A stretch of DNA of 64,000 nucleotides, taken from the NCBI GenBank assembly GCA_943842425.1, contig CALTBR010000002.1:496001-560000 (forward strand), in the 5' to 3' direction. The translations under genes were made by a program, and so were the position numbers. Below, in pieces: positions 36,147 to 45,022 of this stretch. This DNA comes from UBA974 sp002292405. Lineage in GTDB: Bacteria > Bacteroidota > Bacteroidia > Flavobacteriales_D > Sanyastnellaceae. The notes under the pieces were generated by a model that saw only the letters and a list, made by a program, of their open reading frames with translations, did not search any database and had not been told where the DNA came from. The stretch's first letter is position 1. Each line of letters starts with the position of its first letter.

Positions 36147-37342
36147 TGAGACTATCCTATATAGCAAGGCGAAACCTAGCCGCAAAACCTCTTCAGACTG
36201 CATTAAGTGCTATTCTACTTGCTTTTGGAGTGGGGATGGTGAGCCTTATGATGCTCGCTGAAAAGCAGATGACGGAGCAGTTCGAGAGAAATATTAAGGA
36301 TATAGATCTCGTACTCGGAGCTAAAGGAAGCCCACTTCAGCTCATTCTAGCTAATGTTTATCACATCGATGCGCCCACTGGAAACATCTCGCTTGCAGAA
36401 GCGGAGAAGGTGATGCGTAATCCATACATAGAATCAGGGATTCCGCTCGCATATGGTGACAATTACATGAGTTACCGAATCGTTGGAACAAACGAGTCTT
36501 ACCCCAACCACTATGGAGCGAAGATGGATGAAGGTTTGTTTTGGTCTGACACATTCGAAGTAACGATAGGCGCTACAGTGGCGGCAAAAACCGGTTTGGA
36601 AGTTGGGAGCACTTTTTTCAGCGCCCACGGATTAACAGACGGTACAGACGTCCACGATGATAAGGCCTTCACTGTTGTTGGGATACTCGAAAAAAGCAAT
36701 TCCGTAATTGACCAACTGTTACTTACAAGTATAGAGAGTATCTGGGGTGTTCACTCTGAACAAGACGATGAACTACTGTCCCCTGAAGAGCTTTACGCAT
36801 CGAGAGAGATCACAGCCGTACTCTTAAAGAAACGTAACCCCATGGCAATCCTCACTCTACCTAATCTACTTAGAGAGACCAGTATGCAGGTTGCCCTGCC
36901 AGCAATAGAAATTAATAGATTAAACCAACAGTTTGGAATTGGTGCTGCGACCCTCAGAGCTATCGCACTTCTGATTATGGCGCTCAGCTTTGCGAGTATA
37001 TTCATCTCTGTTTTTGACAATATGCAAGCTCGCAGGTATGAACTAGCCCTCATGCGAACCATGGGAGGCACACCTGGAACCCTCTACAAACTCCTGCTTT
37101 TAGAAGGCGGACTTCTGAGCCTTGGCGGAACTATTCTTGGATTGCTTATCAGTCGAATAGGTCTATTTACACTTGCCTCAGCCGTTGAAAATAAATTTCA
37201 ATACGATCTGGGAAACCTAGGCCTTCTCACATCTGAAATTTACCTCGCATTAGGAGCTACCTTTGTAGGGCTCATCGCAGCAGCTCTTCCCGCATTCAAA
37301 ACGCTGCGTTTAGATATTTCTAAAACTCTCTCAAGCGAATGA
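36146..37342 (+). CDS. FtsX/MacB-type ABC permease
   Basis: A 398-aa inner-membrane protein: one N-terminal membrane helix (about residues 15-40), a large periplasmic domain (about 45-265) and three C-terminal helices (about 270-395), the FtsX/MacB topology. The ARRYELALMRTMGGTPGTLYKLLLLEGG block is the coupling region. Such transporters do mechanical work in the periplasm (lipoprotein sorting, efflux) or act in metal-uptake systems of the Zrg type. It overlaps both neighbours. Confidence 0.9.
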   Translation: MRLSYIARRNLAAKPLQTALSAILLAFGVGMVSLMMLAEKQMTEQFERNIKDIDLVLGAKGSPLQLILANVYHIDAPTGNISLAEAEKVMRNPYIESGIPLAYGDNYMSYRIVGTNESYPNHYGAKMDEGLFWSDTFEVTIGATVAAKTGLEVGSTFFSAHGLTDGTDVHDDKAFTVVGILEKSNSVIDQLLLTSIESIWGVHSEQDDELLSPEELYASREITAVLLKKRNPMAILTLPNLLRETSMQVALPAIEINRLNQQFGIGAATLRAIALLIMALSFASIFISVFDNMQARRYELALMRTMGGTPGTLYKLLLLEGGLLSLGGTILGLLISRIGLFTLASAVENKFQYDLGNLGLLTSEIYLALGATFVGLIAAALPAFKTLRLDISKTLSSE

Positions 37343-37938
37343 TGAATCTTAAAAAACCCAGTACCACTATCCTTCATTCAAGTTGGATTGTGTCTGCAAT
37401 GGCCCTTTTCGCTGTTGTTTCTCTCGACTGGAGTAGCATGTGTCATCCGTCCCCTGAAGGTGTAGCTATTAAAAACCAAATCCGTAATGTTCAAACAGCA
37501 AAATCCTTATCAACTTCAAATACTATAGCATCAACTTCTATCGGATTGGAGAGCTATACTGAGCTCACTTGGAAAGACTTGACAGATGTTGAATTTCAAG
37601 ATGTGTATGTAGATGAATTGGATGCCTACTATTGGAAACCCATATTTGGCCCTCTTGTAAAAGATTTAGAAGGAGGTAAATTCTATATCACAGGCTATGT
37701 TATTCCAGTTGATATTGACGAAGACTTCTATGTTCTTAGTAGATACCCATTTGCCAATTGCTTTTTCTGTGGTGGAGCCGGCCCAGAAACCGTGATCGAT
37801 TTACAATTCGAAGGGCACTCTCCCCGAGAATATGCTACCGATGAAAGGTTGTCATTTGCAGGAGAGCTAAAGCTCAATGCGGATGATGTGTACCAGATGA
37901 ATTACATCTTAGTTGGGGCTCATGAGCACACTCCCTGA
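37339..37938 (+). CDS. DUF3299-like exported protein
   Basis: A 199-aa protein with an N-terminal hydrophobic segment (about residues 13-31) and a domain matching the DUF3299 pattern: LTWKDL, VKDLEGGKFYITGYVIPVD and the cysteine motif CFFCGGAGPE (141-150). It ends in HEHTP. The Cys and His residues could bind metal. From memory, DUF3299 proteins are encoded with FtsX-type ABC genes in the Vibrio Zrg zinc system, so metal handling is a reasonable but unproven guess. The ATG overlaps the permease stop by 4 bp. Confidence 0.68.
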   Translation: MMNLKKPSTTILHSSWIVSAMALFAVVSLDWSSMCHPSPEGVAIKNQIRNVQTAKSLSTSNTIASTSIGLESYTELTWKDLTDVEFQDVYVDELDAYYWKPIFGPLVKDLEGGKFYITGYVIPVDIDEDFYVLSRYPFANCFFCGGAGPETVIDLQFEGHSPREYATDERLSFAGELKLNADDVYQMNYILVGAHEHTP

Positions 37939-37994
37939 TACACGTCAGTCCCTTTTGTGATAACTTTTGATTATTTTATATATGCATTGCACAC

Positions 37995-38002
37995 TATTTT
38001 TG
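37995..38002 (+). promoter_or_regulatory. Candidate -7 box of the 65-aa protein gene
   Basis: Perfect TATTTTTG in the 110-bp gap after the DUF3299-like gene, 46 nt before the ATG at 38049. Confidence 0.4.
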
Positions 38003-38048
38003 GAACTTGTTCGTTGGAATAAGGTAACAAATAGACCTATCAAATGCA

Positions 38049-38246
38049 ATGCTAGAATTTTGTAAATCGGTACTCTCTAAAGTCAGTTTTGATCGCGCTT
38101 TATTCGCAAAAGAATTGAAGAAAAGTGTTCGTTGGCTCAAAAAATCAGAAATCCAAAACTTAAAAGATTGGTGCCTCAACCGTTATGGCGAGGTGTATGG
38201 AGATGTAATTCTCTCCACATTTTCAAACCAAGCCCTCATTGCATGA
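38049..38246 (+). CDS. Conserved small Bacteroidota protein
   Basis: A 65-aa soluble, basic protein, predicted all-helical: LEFCKSVLSKVSFDRALFAKELKKSVRWL and EIQNLKDWCLNRYG. I recognise similar proteins of about 60 residues in many Bacteroidota (pattern LFxKELxKxxxWLxxxExxxLxxWC) but know of no function. It has its own promoter-like box and terminator. Its TGA stop lies inside the terminator stem, so a ribosome at the stop would overlap the hairpin. Confidence 0.75.
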   Translation: MLEFCKSVLSKVSFDRALFAKELKKSVRWLKKSEIQNLKDWCLNRYGEVYGDVILSTFSNQALIA

Positions 38247-38256
38247 GGGCTTTTTT
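38232..38256 (+). terminator. Rho-independent terminator overlapping the stop codon
   Basis: GCCCTCAT (38232-38239) pairs with ATGAGGGC (38243-38250) around TGC, followed by six Ts. The stop codon of the 65-aa gene (38244-38246) is in the right arm. Confidence 0.92.
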
Positions 38257-38292
38257 CTTGCCTAATAAACTTCAAGTAAATCTATTTCGAAA

Positions 38293-39501
38293 ATGAGAGT
38301 CGCAATAATTGGAGGAGGCGCAGCCGGTTTCTTTTCTGCATTGTCTGTTAAAGAACACCACCCAAATTCAAAAGTGACAATTTTTGAGAAATCTAATAAA
38401 CTGCTCTCAAAAGTAAAAGTTTCTGGTGGAGGTCGGTGCAATGTCACCCACGCGTGTTTCAGTCCCAGCAAACTATCCAAGTCGTATCCTCGTGGAGGGA
38501 AACACCTTAAAAAAGCATTTTCCGTATTCCAAACTAAAGACACAATTGAGTGGTTTTCTCGGAGAGGAGTCGAGTTAAAAGCAGAGGAAGATGGCAGGAT
38601 GTTCCCCACTACGGACAACTCTCAAACAATCATTGATTGTTTCCTAAAAGAAGCATCCCAGAAGAATATAAAAATTCTAGAACAGTCGCCAATTAGAAAA
38701 ATAGTTCCAGAAAAAGAAGGTTATACATTACACTTAGAGGGCACATCGGAGCATTTTAACAAAGTTATTATCGCAACGGGAGGGAGTCCTAAAATGAACG
38801 GATTTTACTGGCTACAACAACTCGGACACTCCATTTCGCCTCCCCTTCCTTCGCTCTTCACTTTTAACATTCCAAGCGATCAAGTAAAGATTCTAATGGG
38901 CTTGGTCGTCGAAAATGCAACCGTACGTATTCAGGGAACAAAGCTTTCACATTCCGGGCCAGTATTAATAACTCATTGGGGAATGAGTGGACCCGCTATT
39001 TTAAAACTCTCAGCGTGGGGAGCTCGCGAGCTTGCAGAAAACAACTACAACTTTAACATTCAAATAAACTGGTTGTCTATTAAAAGCGACGAAGATGCTA
39101 ACGAAATTATAGACAATGAGTTGCCTCATATGAGAAAGAAAAAAATAATGAATGCCTGTCCTTTCGAGCTTCCTAATCGGATGTGGAAATTTTTACTAGA
39201 AAAAGTTGGGATAAATCCTGATTCTGTTTGGCTTGAACTTTCGAAAAAAAATCGCAACAAATTACTCAACATCTTACTCAACGATATTTACGAGGTCAAA
39301 GGGAAAACGACTTTTAAAGAAGAATTCGTCACATGCGGCGGTATAAAACTCTCAGATATCAGTTTCACATCAATGGAAAGTCGCGTCTGTAAAAATCTCT
39401 ATTTCGCTGGTGAAGTCCTAGATATAGATGGAATAACAGGCGGCTTTAATTTCCAAGGGGCATGGACTACAGGATACATCGCAGGTAAACTTCAATCGTA
39501 A
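38293..39501 (+). CDS. HI0933/YhiN-family flavoprotein
   Basis: A 402-aa FAD-binding oxidoreductase. The N-terminal dinucleotide fold has GGGAAG (8-13), followed by the family hallmark KVSGGGRCNVTH, HSGPVLITHWGMSGPAIL in the middle and the C-terminal FAGEVLDIDGITGGFNFQGAWTTGYIAG. The family is often labelled aminoacetone oxidase or BaiN-like, but its true substrate is not settled. It is monocistronic and lies just after the terminator. Confidence 0.88.
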   Translation: MRVAIIGGGAAGFFSALSVKEHHPNSKVTIFEKSNKLLSKVKVSGGGRCNVTHACFSPSKLSKSYPRGGKHLKKAFSVFQTKDTIEWFSRRGVELKAEEDGRMFPTTDNSQTIIDCFLKEASQKNIKILEQSPIRKIVPEKEGYTLHLEGTSEHFNKVIIATGGSPKMNGFYWLQQLGHSISPPLPSLFTFNIPSDQVKILMGLVVENATVRIQGTKLSHSGPVLITHWGMSGPAILKLSAWGARELAENNYNFNIQINWLSIKSDEDANEIIDNELPHMRKKKIMNACPFELPNRMWKFLLEKVGINPDSVWLELSKKNRNKLLNILLNDIYEVKGKTTFKEEFVTCGGIKLSDISFTSMESRVCKNLYFAGEVLDIDGITGGFNFQGAWTTGYIAGKLQS

Positions 39502-39556
39502 TTGGTTTTTATTTTCATCAATACATCTTCCTGGGTTCAACTCGACACAGATCTAC

Positions 39557-40588
39557 CTATTCAAACAGACTCCCAGACCTGGCACTTGGTGTCCGCCCTA
39601 GATGTTCAAAAGCTGCCTTGGTCGCTTGTCTCCCTCTTGGAGTTCTCATGAGCAAACCTTCCTGGATCAAAAATGGTTCGTACACCTCCTCAAGCGTTCC
39701 TGAATTCTCACCAATTGCAGTAGCAAGTGTAGTCATCCCTACAGGGCCTCCAGCAAATTTATCGATAAGAGCTGTCAAAATTCTGTTGTCCATCTCATCA
39801 AGACCCCTTTTGTCAACCTGTAAAGCATCAAGAGCATATTCAGTCACAGAAGATGTAATCGAACCATCACCTTTAATCTGTGCAAAATCTCTTACCCGTC
39901 TCAAAAGCGCGTTAGCAATCCTAGGCGTTCCCCTACTCCTTGAGGCAATCTCATAAGCTGCTGCAGCTTCATGTTTAATCTGTAGTATCCCCGCCGATCT
40001 TTCTACAATATCTGTGAGCGTCTTTGAATCATAATATTGAAGTCTTAGATTTATCCCAAACCTTGCTCTAAGGGGTGATGTTAGAAGACCTGACCTTGTC
40101 GTTGCCCCGATAAGCGTAAATGGATTAATATCAATCTGAACAGTTCGAGCGTTGGGCCCTGTATCAATAACAAGATCAATTCTATAGTCTTCCATAGCGC
40201 TATATAGATATTCTTCTACAATAGAGCTAAGCCTGTGAATCTCATCAATAAATAAAATGTCGTTTTCTTCAAGGCTTGTGAGTAAACCTGCAAGATCACC
40301 TGGCTTATCCAATACAGGGCCCGATGTGGTCCTGATATTCACACCCATCTCGTTTGCAATAATGTATGCTAAGGTCGTCTTCCCAAGGCCAGGAGGTCCG
40401 TGAAGTAGTACATGATCTAGTGCTTCATCTCTCTGTTTTGCAGCAGCAACGAATATCTGGAGATTGTCCATAGCAGCCCTCTGACCAGTAAAATCTTCAA
40501 AATGTGCCGGTCTTAATACTTGCTCAAATTCACTGTCTGTATTCTGAGAAGAATTGTCTCTCATATCAAAATCTTCATTGGGCTCCAT
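39557..40588 (-). CDS. ruvB: Holliday junction ATP-dependent DNA helicase RuvB
   Basis: Hexameric AAA+ motor for branch migration with RuvA. The 343-aa protein shows Walker A GPPGLGKTT, Walker B DEIHRL, sensor 1 IGATTRSG, the arginine-finger segment LRARFG and the C-terminal winged helix (VYEPFLIQEGLLMRTPRGR). ATG at 40588 (MEPNEDFD) is chosen over the TTG-type frame extension to 40612, because a TACCTTGC box ends 4 nt upstream and the extension overlaps the coxA terminator. Confidence 0.96.
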   Translation of the reverse strand: MEPNEDFDMRDNSSQNTDSEFEQVLRPAHFEDFTGQRAAMDNLQIFVAAAKQRDEALDHVLLHGPPGLGKTTLAYIIANEMGVNIRTTSGPVLDKPGDLAGLLTSLEENDILFIDEIHRLSSIVEEYLYSAMEDYRIDLVIDTGPNARTVQIDINPFTLIGATTRSGLLTSPLRARFGINLRLQYYDSKTLTDIVERSAGILQIKHEAAAAYEIASRSRGTPRIANALLRRVRDFAQIKGDGSITSSVTEYALDALQVDKRGLDEMDNRILTALIDKFAGGPVGMTTLATAIGENSGTLEEVYEPFLIQEGLLMRTPRGRQATKAAFEHLGRTPSARSGSLFE

Positions 40589-40592
40589 GAGT

Positions 40593-40600
40593 GCAAGGTA
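40593..40600 (-). promoter_or_regulatory. -7-like box of ruvB (leaderless type)
   Basis: TACCTTGC on the minus strand, then ACTC and the ATG at 40588. The last two bases differ from TAnnTTTG. Confidence 0.3.
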
Positions 40601-40610
40601 ATCTAAAAGC

Positions 40611-40640
40611 AAAAAACCCTTCGAAAAATTCCGAAGGGTT
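40611..40640 (-). terminator. Terminator of the act-cox operon
   Basis: On the minus strand AACCCTTCG (40640-40632) pairs with CGAAGGGTT (40623-40615) around an 8-nt loop, followed by a T tract (40616-40611). It lies 25 bp after the coxA stop and just upstream of ruvB. Confidence 0.9.
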
Positions 40641-40665
40641 CTTACTATTTTATCTAATATAACGT

Positions 40666-42417
40666 CTAATGACCTACTTCACTCTCTTTAAGTGGTGTAG
40701 TCTGAAGAACGAAATCTTCTTCATGAGCAGGATTACTATAGTCATAAGCCCAACGGTGAACCTCTGGCAATGCACCAGGCCAGTTACCGTGAATATGCTC
40801 AACCGGTGTTGTCCACTCAAGCGTATTCGATTTCCAAGGATTCTGCTCTGCCTTCTGTCCACGGAAGATGCTGTAAAAGAAGTTGAATAAGAAAATTAAT
40901 TGTGACAATGATCCGATAATCGCAAATACAGAAATAATAGGTTGTAAATCTGCTGTTTCACTCAAGAAGTCGAAATGCGAAGCATCATAGTATCTACGAG
41001 GAGCTCCTGCAAGTCCTACAAAATGCATTGGAAAGAATACGCCATAGCCACAAGTAATTGTAAGCCAGAAGTGAGCGAATCCAAGCTTTGTGTTCATCAT
41101 CGTACCAAACAACTTAGAGAACCAATGATAAACTCCGGCAAACATTCCAAATATTGCAGATAGTCCCATCACAATATGAAAGTGACCAACGACAAAATAT
41201 GTATCATGAAGTGTTACATCAAGAGCTGAGTCAGCAAGAATAATTCCTGTTAGACCACCTGTCACAAATGTACTTACGAGTCCTATACTGAAAAGCATCG
41301 CGGGGGTAAAACGAAGATTTCCTTTCCAAAGAGTTGTAATGTAGTTAAAGGCTTTAACCGCTGAAGGAATAGCGATCAAAAGAGTCGTAAATACGAATAC
41401 TGATCCTAAGAATGGATTCATTCCTGTGACGAACATATGGTGAGCCCAAACTATAAATGAAAGAAATCCAATTGCCATCAAAGAACCAACCATGGCCTTA
41501 TATCCGAAAATAGGCTTGCGTGAGTTCGTCGCGATTACCTCAGAGCTTATCCCAAGGGCTGGAATAAGAACGATGTAAACTTCAGGGTGACCTAGGAACC
41601 AGAATAAGTGTTGAAATAAAATGGGTGAACCCCCAGTTGCATCAAGTGCCTCACCTCCAATAAATATGTCGCTTAAGTAAAATGCCGTTCCCATCATTCT
41701 GTCCATCATAAGAAGTACAACAGCCGATACAAGAACCGGGAATGAAAGTACACCTAGAATGGCAGTGATGAAGAAAGCCCAAATAGTAAGAGGTAAACGA
41801 GTCATACTCATCCCCTTTGTTCTAAGGTTGATGATCGTTACGATATAATTCAAAGAACCAAGTAGTGAAGACACAACAAACAACGTCATAGACAATAGCC
41901 AAAGAGTCATCCCCATACCTGAACCAGGCATAGCTTGAGGCAAAGCACTTAAAGGTGGATATATCGTCCAACCAGCTGAAGCTGCACCACCCTCAACAAA
42001 GAGAGAGAACAGCATCATAACACTAGATGCAGCAAAGAACCAATAACTAAGCATATTTAAGAAACCCGATGCCATATCTCTCGCTCCAATCTGGAGTGGA
42101 ATGAGAAGATTTGAAAAAGTTCCAGACAACCCGGCTGTCAAAACAAAGAAGACCATAATGGTTCCGTGAATGGTGGTTAATGCGAGATATGCATTTCTAT
42201 CTAAAACTCCATTCGGAGCCCACTTACCCATAAATGTTTCAAGGATTGCAAAACTTTCTCCAGGCCATCCAAGTTGAAGACGAAAAAGGACAGACATCAT
42301 TACCCCTGCGATACCCATAAATACAGCAGTGATGAGAAACTGCTTAGAGATCATCTTGTGATCGTGAGTGAAGACGTACTTCGAAACGAAGCTTTCTTTG
42401 TGATTGGTATTTCCCAT
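40666..42417 (-). CDS. coxA: Cytochrome c oxidase subunit I
   Basis: Twelve-helix catalytic subunit of an A-type haem-copper oxidase (583 aa), carrying the low-spin haem and the haem-CuB site. Visible ligand motifs are TIHGTIMVFF, FWFLGHPEVYIVLIPALG (CuB His and cross-linked Tyr), WAHHMF (two CuB His) and HDTYFVVGHFHIVMG (haem ligands). It is the last gene of the act-cox operon and follows coxB by 2 bp. Subunits III and IV are not encoded here. Confidence 0.97.
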   Translation of the reverse strand: MGNTNHKESFVSKYVFTHDHKMISKQFLITAVFMGIAGVMMSVLFRLQLGWPGESFAILETFMGKWAPNGVLDRNAYLALTTIHGTIMVFFVLTAGLSGTFSNLLIPLQIGARDMASGFLNMLSYWFFAASSVMMLFSLFVEGGAASAGWTIYPPLSALPQAMPGSGMGMTLWLLSMTLFVVSSLLGSLNYIVTIINLRTKGMSMTRLPLTIWAFFITAILGVLSFPVLVSAVVLLMMDRMMGTAFYLSDIFIGGEALDATGGSPILFQHLFWFLGHPEVYIVLIPALGISSEVIATNSRKPIFGYKAMVGSLMAIGFLSFIVWAHHMFVTGMNPFLGSVFVFTTLLIAIPSAVKAFNYITTLWKGNLRFTPAMLFSIGLVSTFVTGGLTGIILADSALDVTLHDTYFVVGHFHIVMGLSAIFGMFAGVYHWFSKLFGTMMNTKLGFAHFWLTITCGYGVFFPMHFVGLAGAPRRYYDASHFDFLSETADLQPIISVFAIIGSLSQLIFLFNFFYSIFRGQKAEQNPWKSNTLEWTTPVEHIHGNWPGALPEVHRWAYDYSNPAHEEDFVLQTTPLKESEVGH

Positions 42418-42419
42418 AA

Positions 42420-43742
42420 TCAGTTCTGTTCAGCGGTATAAACTTTTTGCTCAGCAAGCCAAGCATCATATTTCTCCTGTGATTCTACAACAATATCCAT
42501 CGCCATATTAAAATGCGCAGATCCACAGATTTTATTGCATAGTAGAATGTAGTTAAAATCTGGATTGTCGAGAATCGTTCGCATACTGTCCGTTGTAATT
42601 GTTGGTGTGATTTTAAACCGAGTAGGTAGGCCTGGTACTGTGTTCATTTGTGCCCTAAAGTGAGGCATGAAAGCAGAGTGGATAACATCACGTGATCTGA
42701 AAATAAATTCTATTTCACGACCAATAGGCAAGTGAAATTCACCTTTTACGATTCTGTCATCTTTACCGACTTCCCAACTACTGCGTCCATCACTAAAGTC
42801 ATATGGTTGCAGTTCTAAAATACGCTGTAAATGACGTTCTAAACGGTAGATTTTATCTTCCTTAGCTTCATAAGCAGCTTGGGTCATCACAAGCGCTTCT
42901 CCAGAAGAAAGAACTGTCTCGATATCATGAAGTCTGCTTTCTAAAAGTGCTGTGTGTTCTGAGGATGGTTCATGCGAATGTGACACGTCATGCCCATGTC
43001 CACCTCCACCATGAAGTGTTGCTTCAATTTCCGCTTTTTCAGTTAATAGATGCGCTTTTTCAATATCTAGGGTAGCCTGGAGTTTGTCAATTTTGTCCGT
43101 GAGTTTACCATTTGCAAGCATCACACCTTGCTCTGTAATAATTCCGAGAGGATTTGAAGGGGTAATCAAATTAAAATCTGTAGCACCAAATTGACCGTCA
43201 TCACCAGAATACCGAGCTGTCCAATCGAATTGCTTAGAATAAAGCTCTACTCTAATTGCTTCATCAGATGCAGGTCCAGTCATTTCAGTCCAAGTTTTAA
43301 GACCGAAAATGATAATCACAGCCAACACGATTGATGGAACTACTGTCCAAATGAGCTCTAACTTACTATCGTGAAGTAAGAAGAGAGCCTTCCTGTTTTT
43401 ATTGTAACGGTACTTGTAAGGAAAAATGAATAGAAGAGTATTAACAACGAAAAACACGAAAATGATGATCGCAAGGTTGAAGTTCATCAGAGTATCAACC
43501 GATTCCCCATGAGCAGAAGCCGAGGGTGGTAGATAATCCCCGTAGCGGACAAATTGCCATATGGTAGTCGCGTAGAACACAATCATAAATACAATCCAAA
43601 GGGCACCATTCATACGGGTATCCGCTTCAGATATTTCCTCTTCACGATGGCCTCGCAAACGTGCAGAAAGTTGATATATTTTAGCCAGTTGTGCTAGCGC
43701 TATTACGCCTACAACGATGACTAAAAGAATGAGAAGTTTCAT
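42420..43742 (-). CDS. coxB: Cytochrome c oxidase subunit II with His-rich insertion
   Basis: CuA-bearing subunit (440 aa). Membrane helices lie near residues 1-20, 45-65 and 85-110, and the CuA motif CNKICGSAHFNM is close to the C-terminus, with the partner His in RDVIHSAFMPHF. Between the first cupredoxin strands and the CuA loops is an insertion of about 110 residues (about 175-305): two charged coiled-coil stretches flanking GGGGHGHDVSHSHEP (about 242-256). The insertion is longer than in most CoxB proteins I know. The gene has the same orientation as the act genes upstream. Confidence 0.94.
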   Translation of the reverse strand: MKLLILLVIVVGVIALAQLAKIYQLSARLRGHREEEISEADTRMNGALWIVFMIVFYATTIWQFVRYGDYLPPSASAHGESVDTLMNFNLAIIIFVFFVVNTLLFIFPYKYRYNKNRKALFLLHDSKLELIWTVVPSIVLAVIIIFGLKTWTEMTGPASDEAIRVELYSKQFDWTARYSGDDGQFGATDFNLITPSNPLGIITEQGVMLANGKLTDKIDKLQATLDIEKAHLLTEKAEIEATLHGGGGHGHDVSHSHEPSSEHTALLESRLHDIETVLSSGEALVMTQAAYEAKEDKIYRLERHLQRILELQPYDFSDGRSSWEVGKDDRIVKGEFHLPIGREIEFIFRSRDVIHSAFMPHFRAQMNTVPGLPTRFKITPTITTDSMRTILDNPDFNYILLCNKICGSAHFNMAMDIVVESQEKYDAWLAEQKVYTAEQN

Positions 43743-43763
43743 ACGTCAGTTTTCTTTATAGGG

Positions 43764-45020
43764 TTAGTAATGTAAGTCTTTAGACTCCTGAAGCATTGGG
43801 TGATTTTTCGCAATCAGAGGGGCTTTAGACAATGTCGTCAGCGTTCTGTTGATGAATAACCCAAGGAAGCCGAGGAACAAGCCTATTTCAAATAGCCCGA
43901 ATACATTGTGATTAAACATTGTACCAGGGATAACGAGTAAATAGACGTCTGTAAAGTGTCCTATAAAAATGAGAAATGCAACAGGCAATAAGAAAGCCGG
44001 ATTACGTTTGGTATCTCTAGAAATAAGCACTAGAAAAGGAACTACAAAATTGATGAGGAACATCGTTACAAACGGGACCTTGTAGTTCGTGAAGATTCTA
44101 CTTACGTAGTAAGTGACCTCCTCAGGTATATTAGAATACCAGATGAGCATGAACTGACTAAAGAACAGGTAGCTCCACAGCATTGAAATTGCAAACATCC
44201 ACTTTCCCAAGTCATGCATGTGACTCTCTGTAATTTCCTCGAAATACCCCTTTGACTTTAACCAAAGTATCGTTACGTGAGTGAAGATAATCATTCCAAC
44301 CCACATCCCAGAAAACAAATACCATCCATAAAGTGTACTGAACCAGTGAGGGTCAAGCGACATTAACCAATCCCAAGAAAGTGTAGAAGAGAAATAAGCA
44401 AAGAAAACCATAAACAGCGCACTGCGACGTAAGACTTTAAAGTGTATCTCTGTACCTCCGATTTCATCTTCTTGAAGTGACCACTTGCGGAATAACTTCG
44501 CAAACACAAGGAAGGTAAATAAGTAGATCAACGTTCTAAGCCAAAAGAACCAAGTGGAAAAATAAGCGCCTTTTGCAGCAATTATAGAATCGTAGTTGGG
44601 ATTCTTGACAGCCCCCGCAACTTCCTTATCAAAATAAGTCGATACACCACCTTCTACAGTCATAAACTCATGATAAAGTGTAGTATCCATCCAATGATAC
44701 AAGTGATGTATGTGAAACTGTCCCGCCAGTAGAACAATGAAAATCACCGCTGCGCCGTAGGGTAAAAACCCCAACATGGCCTCGAAGAAGCGCTTAATCA
44801 CAACGGACCAGGCACTCTCAGTGATGTATTGTAGCGCATAAAAGAATAGCGCTGCCAACGATAGTGAAAAGTAGAAAAATCCATTTACAAGTAGATTCGC
44901 CCACCACCTTTGATGGTGATCTGAATGGTCTGTTAGATATCCTCCAACAAGAGCTACAAGACCCAAAGCCATGAAGACTTGAGTAATCAGCTTAGCACGT
45001 CCTTCAAATTTGAATTCCAT
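43764..45020 (-). CDS. actF: Alternative Complex III subunit F (quinol:cytochrome c oxidoreductase)
   Basis: A 418-aa integral membrane subunit of ACIII with about ten membrane helices; ActF pairs with the NrfD-like ActC in the complex. Recognisable are ESAWSVVIKRFFEAMLGFLPYG and STLSWDWLMSLDPHWFSTLYGWYLFSGMW. It is encoded between actE and coxB, as in other Bacteroidota. Confidence 0.92.
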   Translation of the reverse strand: MEFKFEGRAKLITQVFMALGLVALVGGYLTDHSDHHQRWWANLLVNGFFYFSLSLAALFFYALQYITESAWSVVIKRFFEAMLGFLPYGAAVIFIVLLAGQFHIHHLYHWMDTTLYHEFMTVEGGVSTYFDKEVAGAVKNPNYDSIIAAKGAYFSTWFFWLRTLIYLFTFLVFAKLFRKWSLQEDEIGGTEIHFKVLRRSALFMVFFAYFSSTLSWDWLMSLDPHWFSTLYGWYLFSGMWVGMIIFTHVTILWLKSKGYFEEITESHMHDLGKWMFAISMLWSYLFFSQFMLIWYSNIPEEVTYYVSRIFTNYKVPFVTMFLINFVVPFLVLISRDTKRNPAFLLPVAFLIFIGHFTDVYLLVIPGTMFNHNVFGLFEIGLFLGFLGLFINRTLTTLSKAPLIAKNHPMLQESKDLHY

Positions 45021-45022
45021 GA

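Noticed and set aside
37994..38179. 61-aa frame antisense to the 65-aa protein
   Set aside because: The sense frame has the recognisable conserved pattern, a promoter-like box and a terminator; the antisense frame has none.
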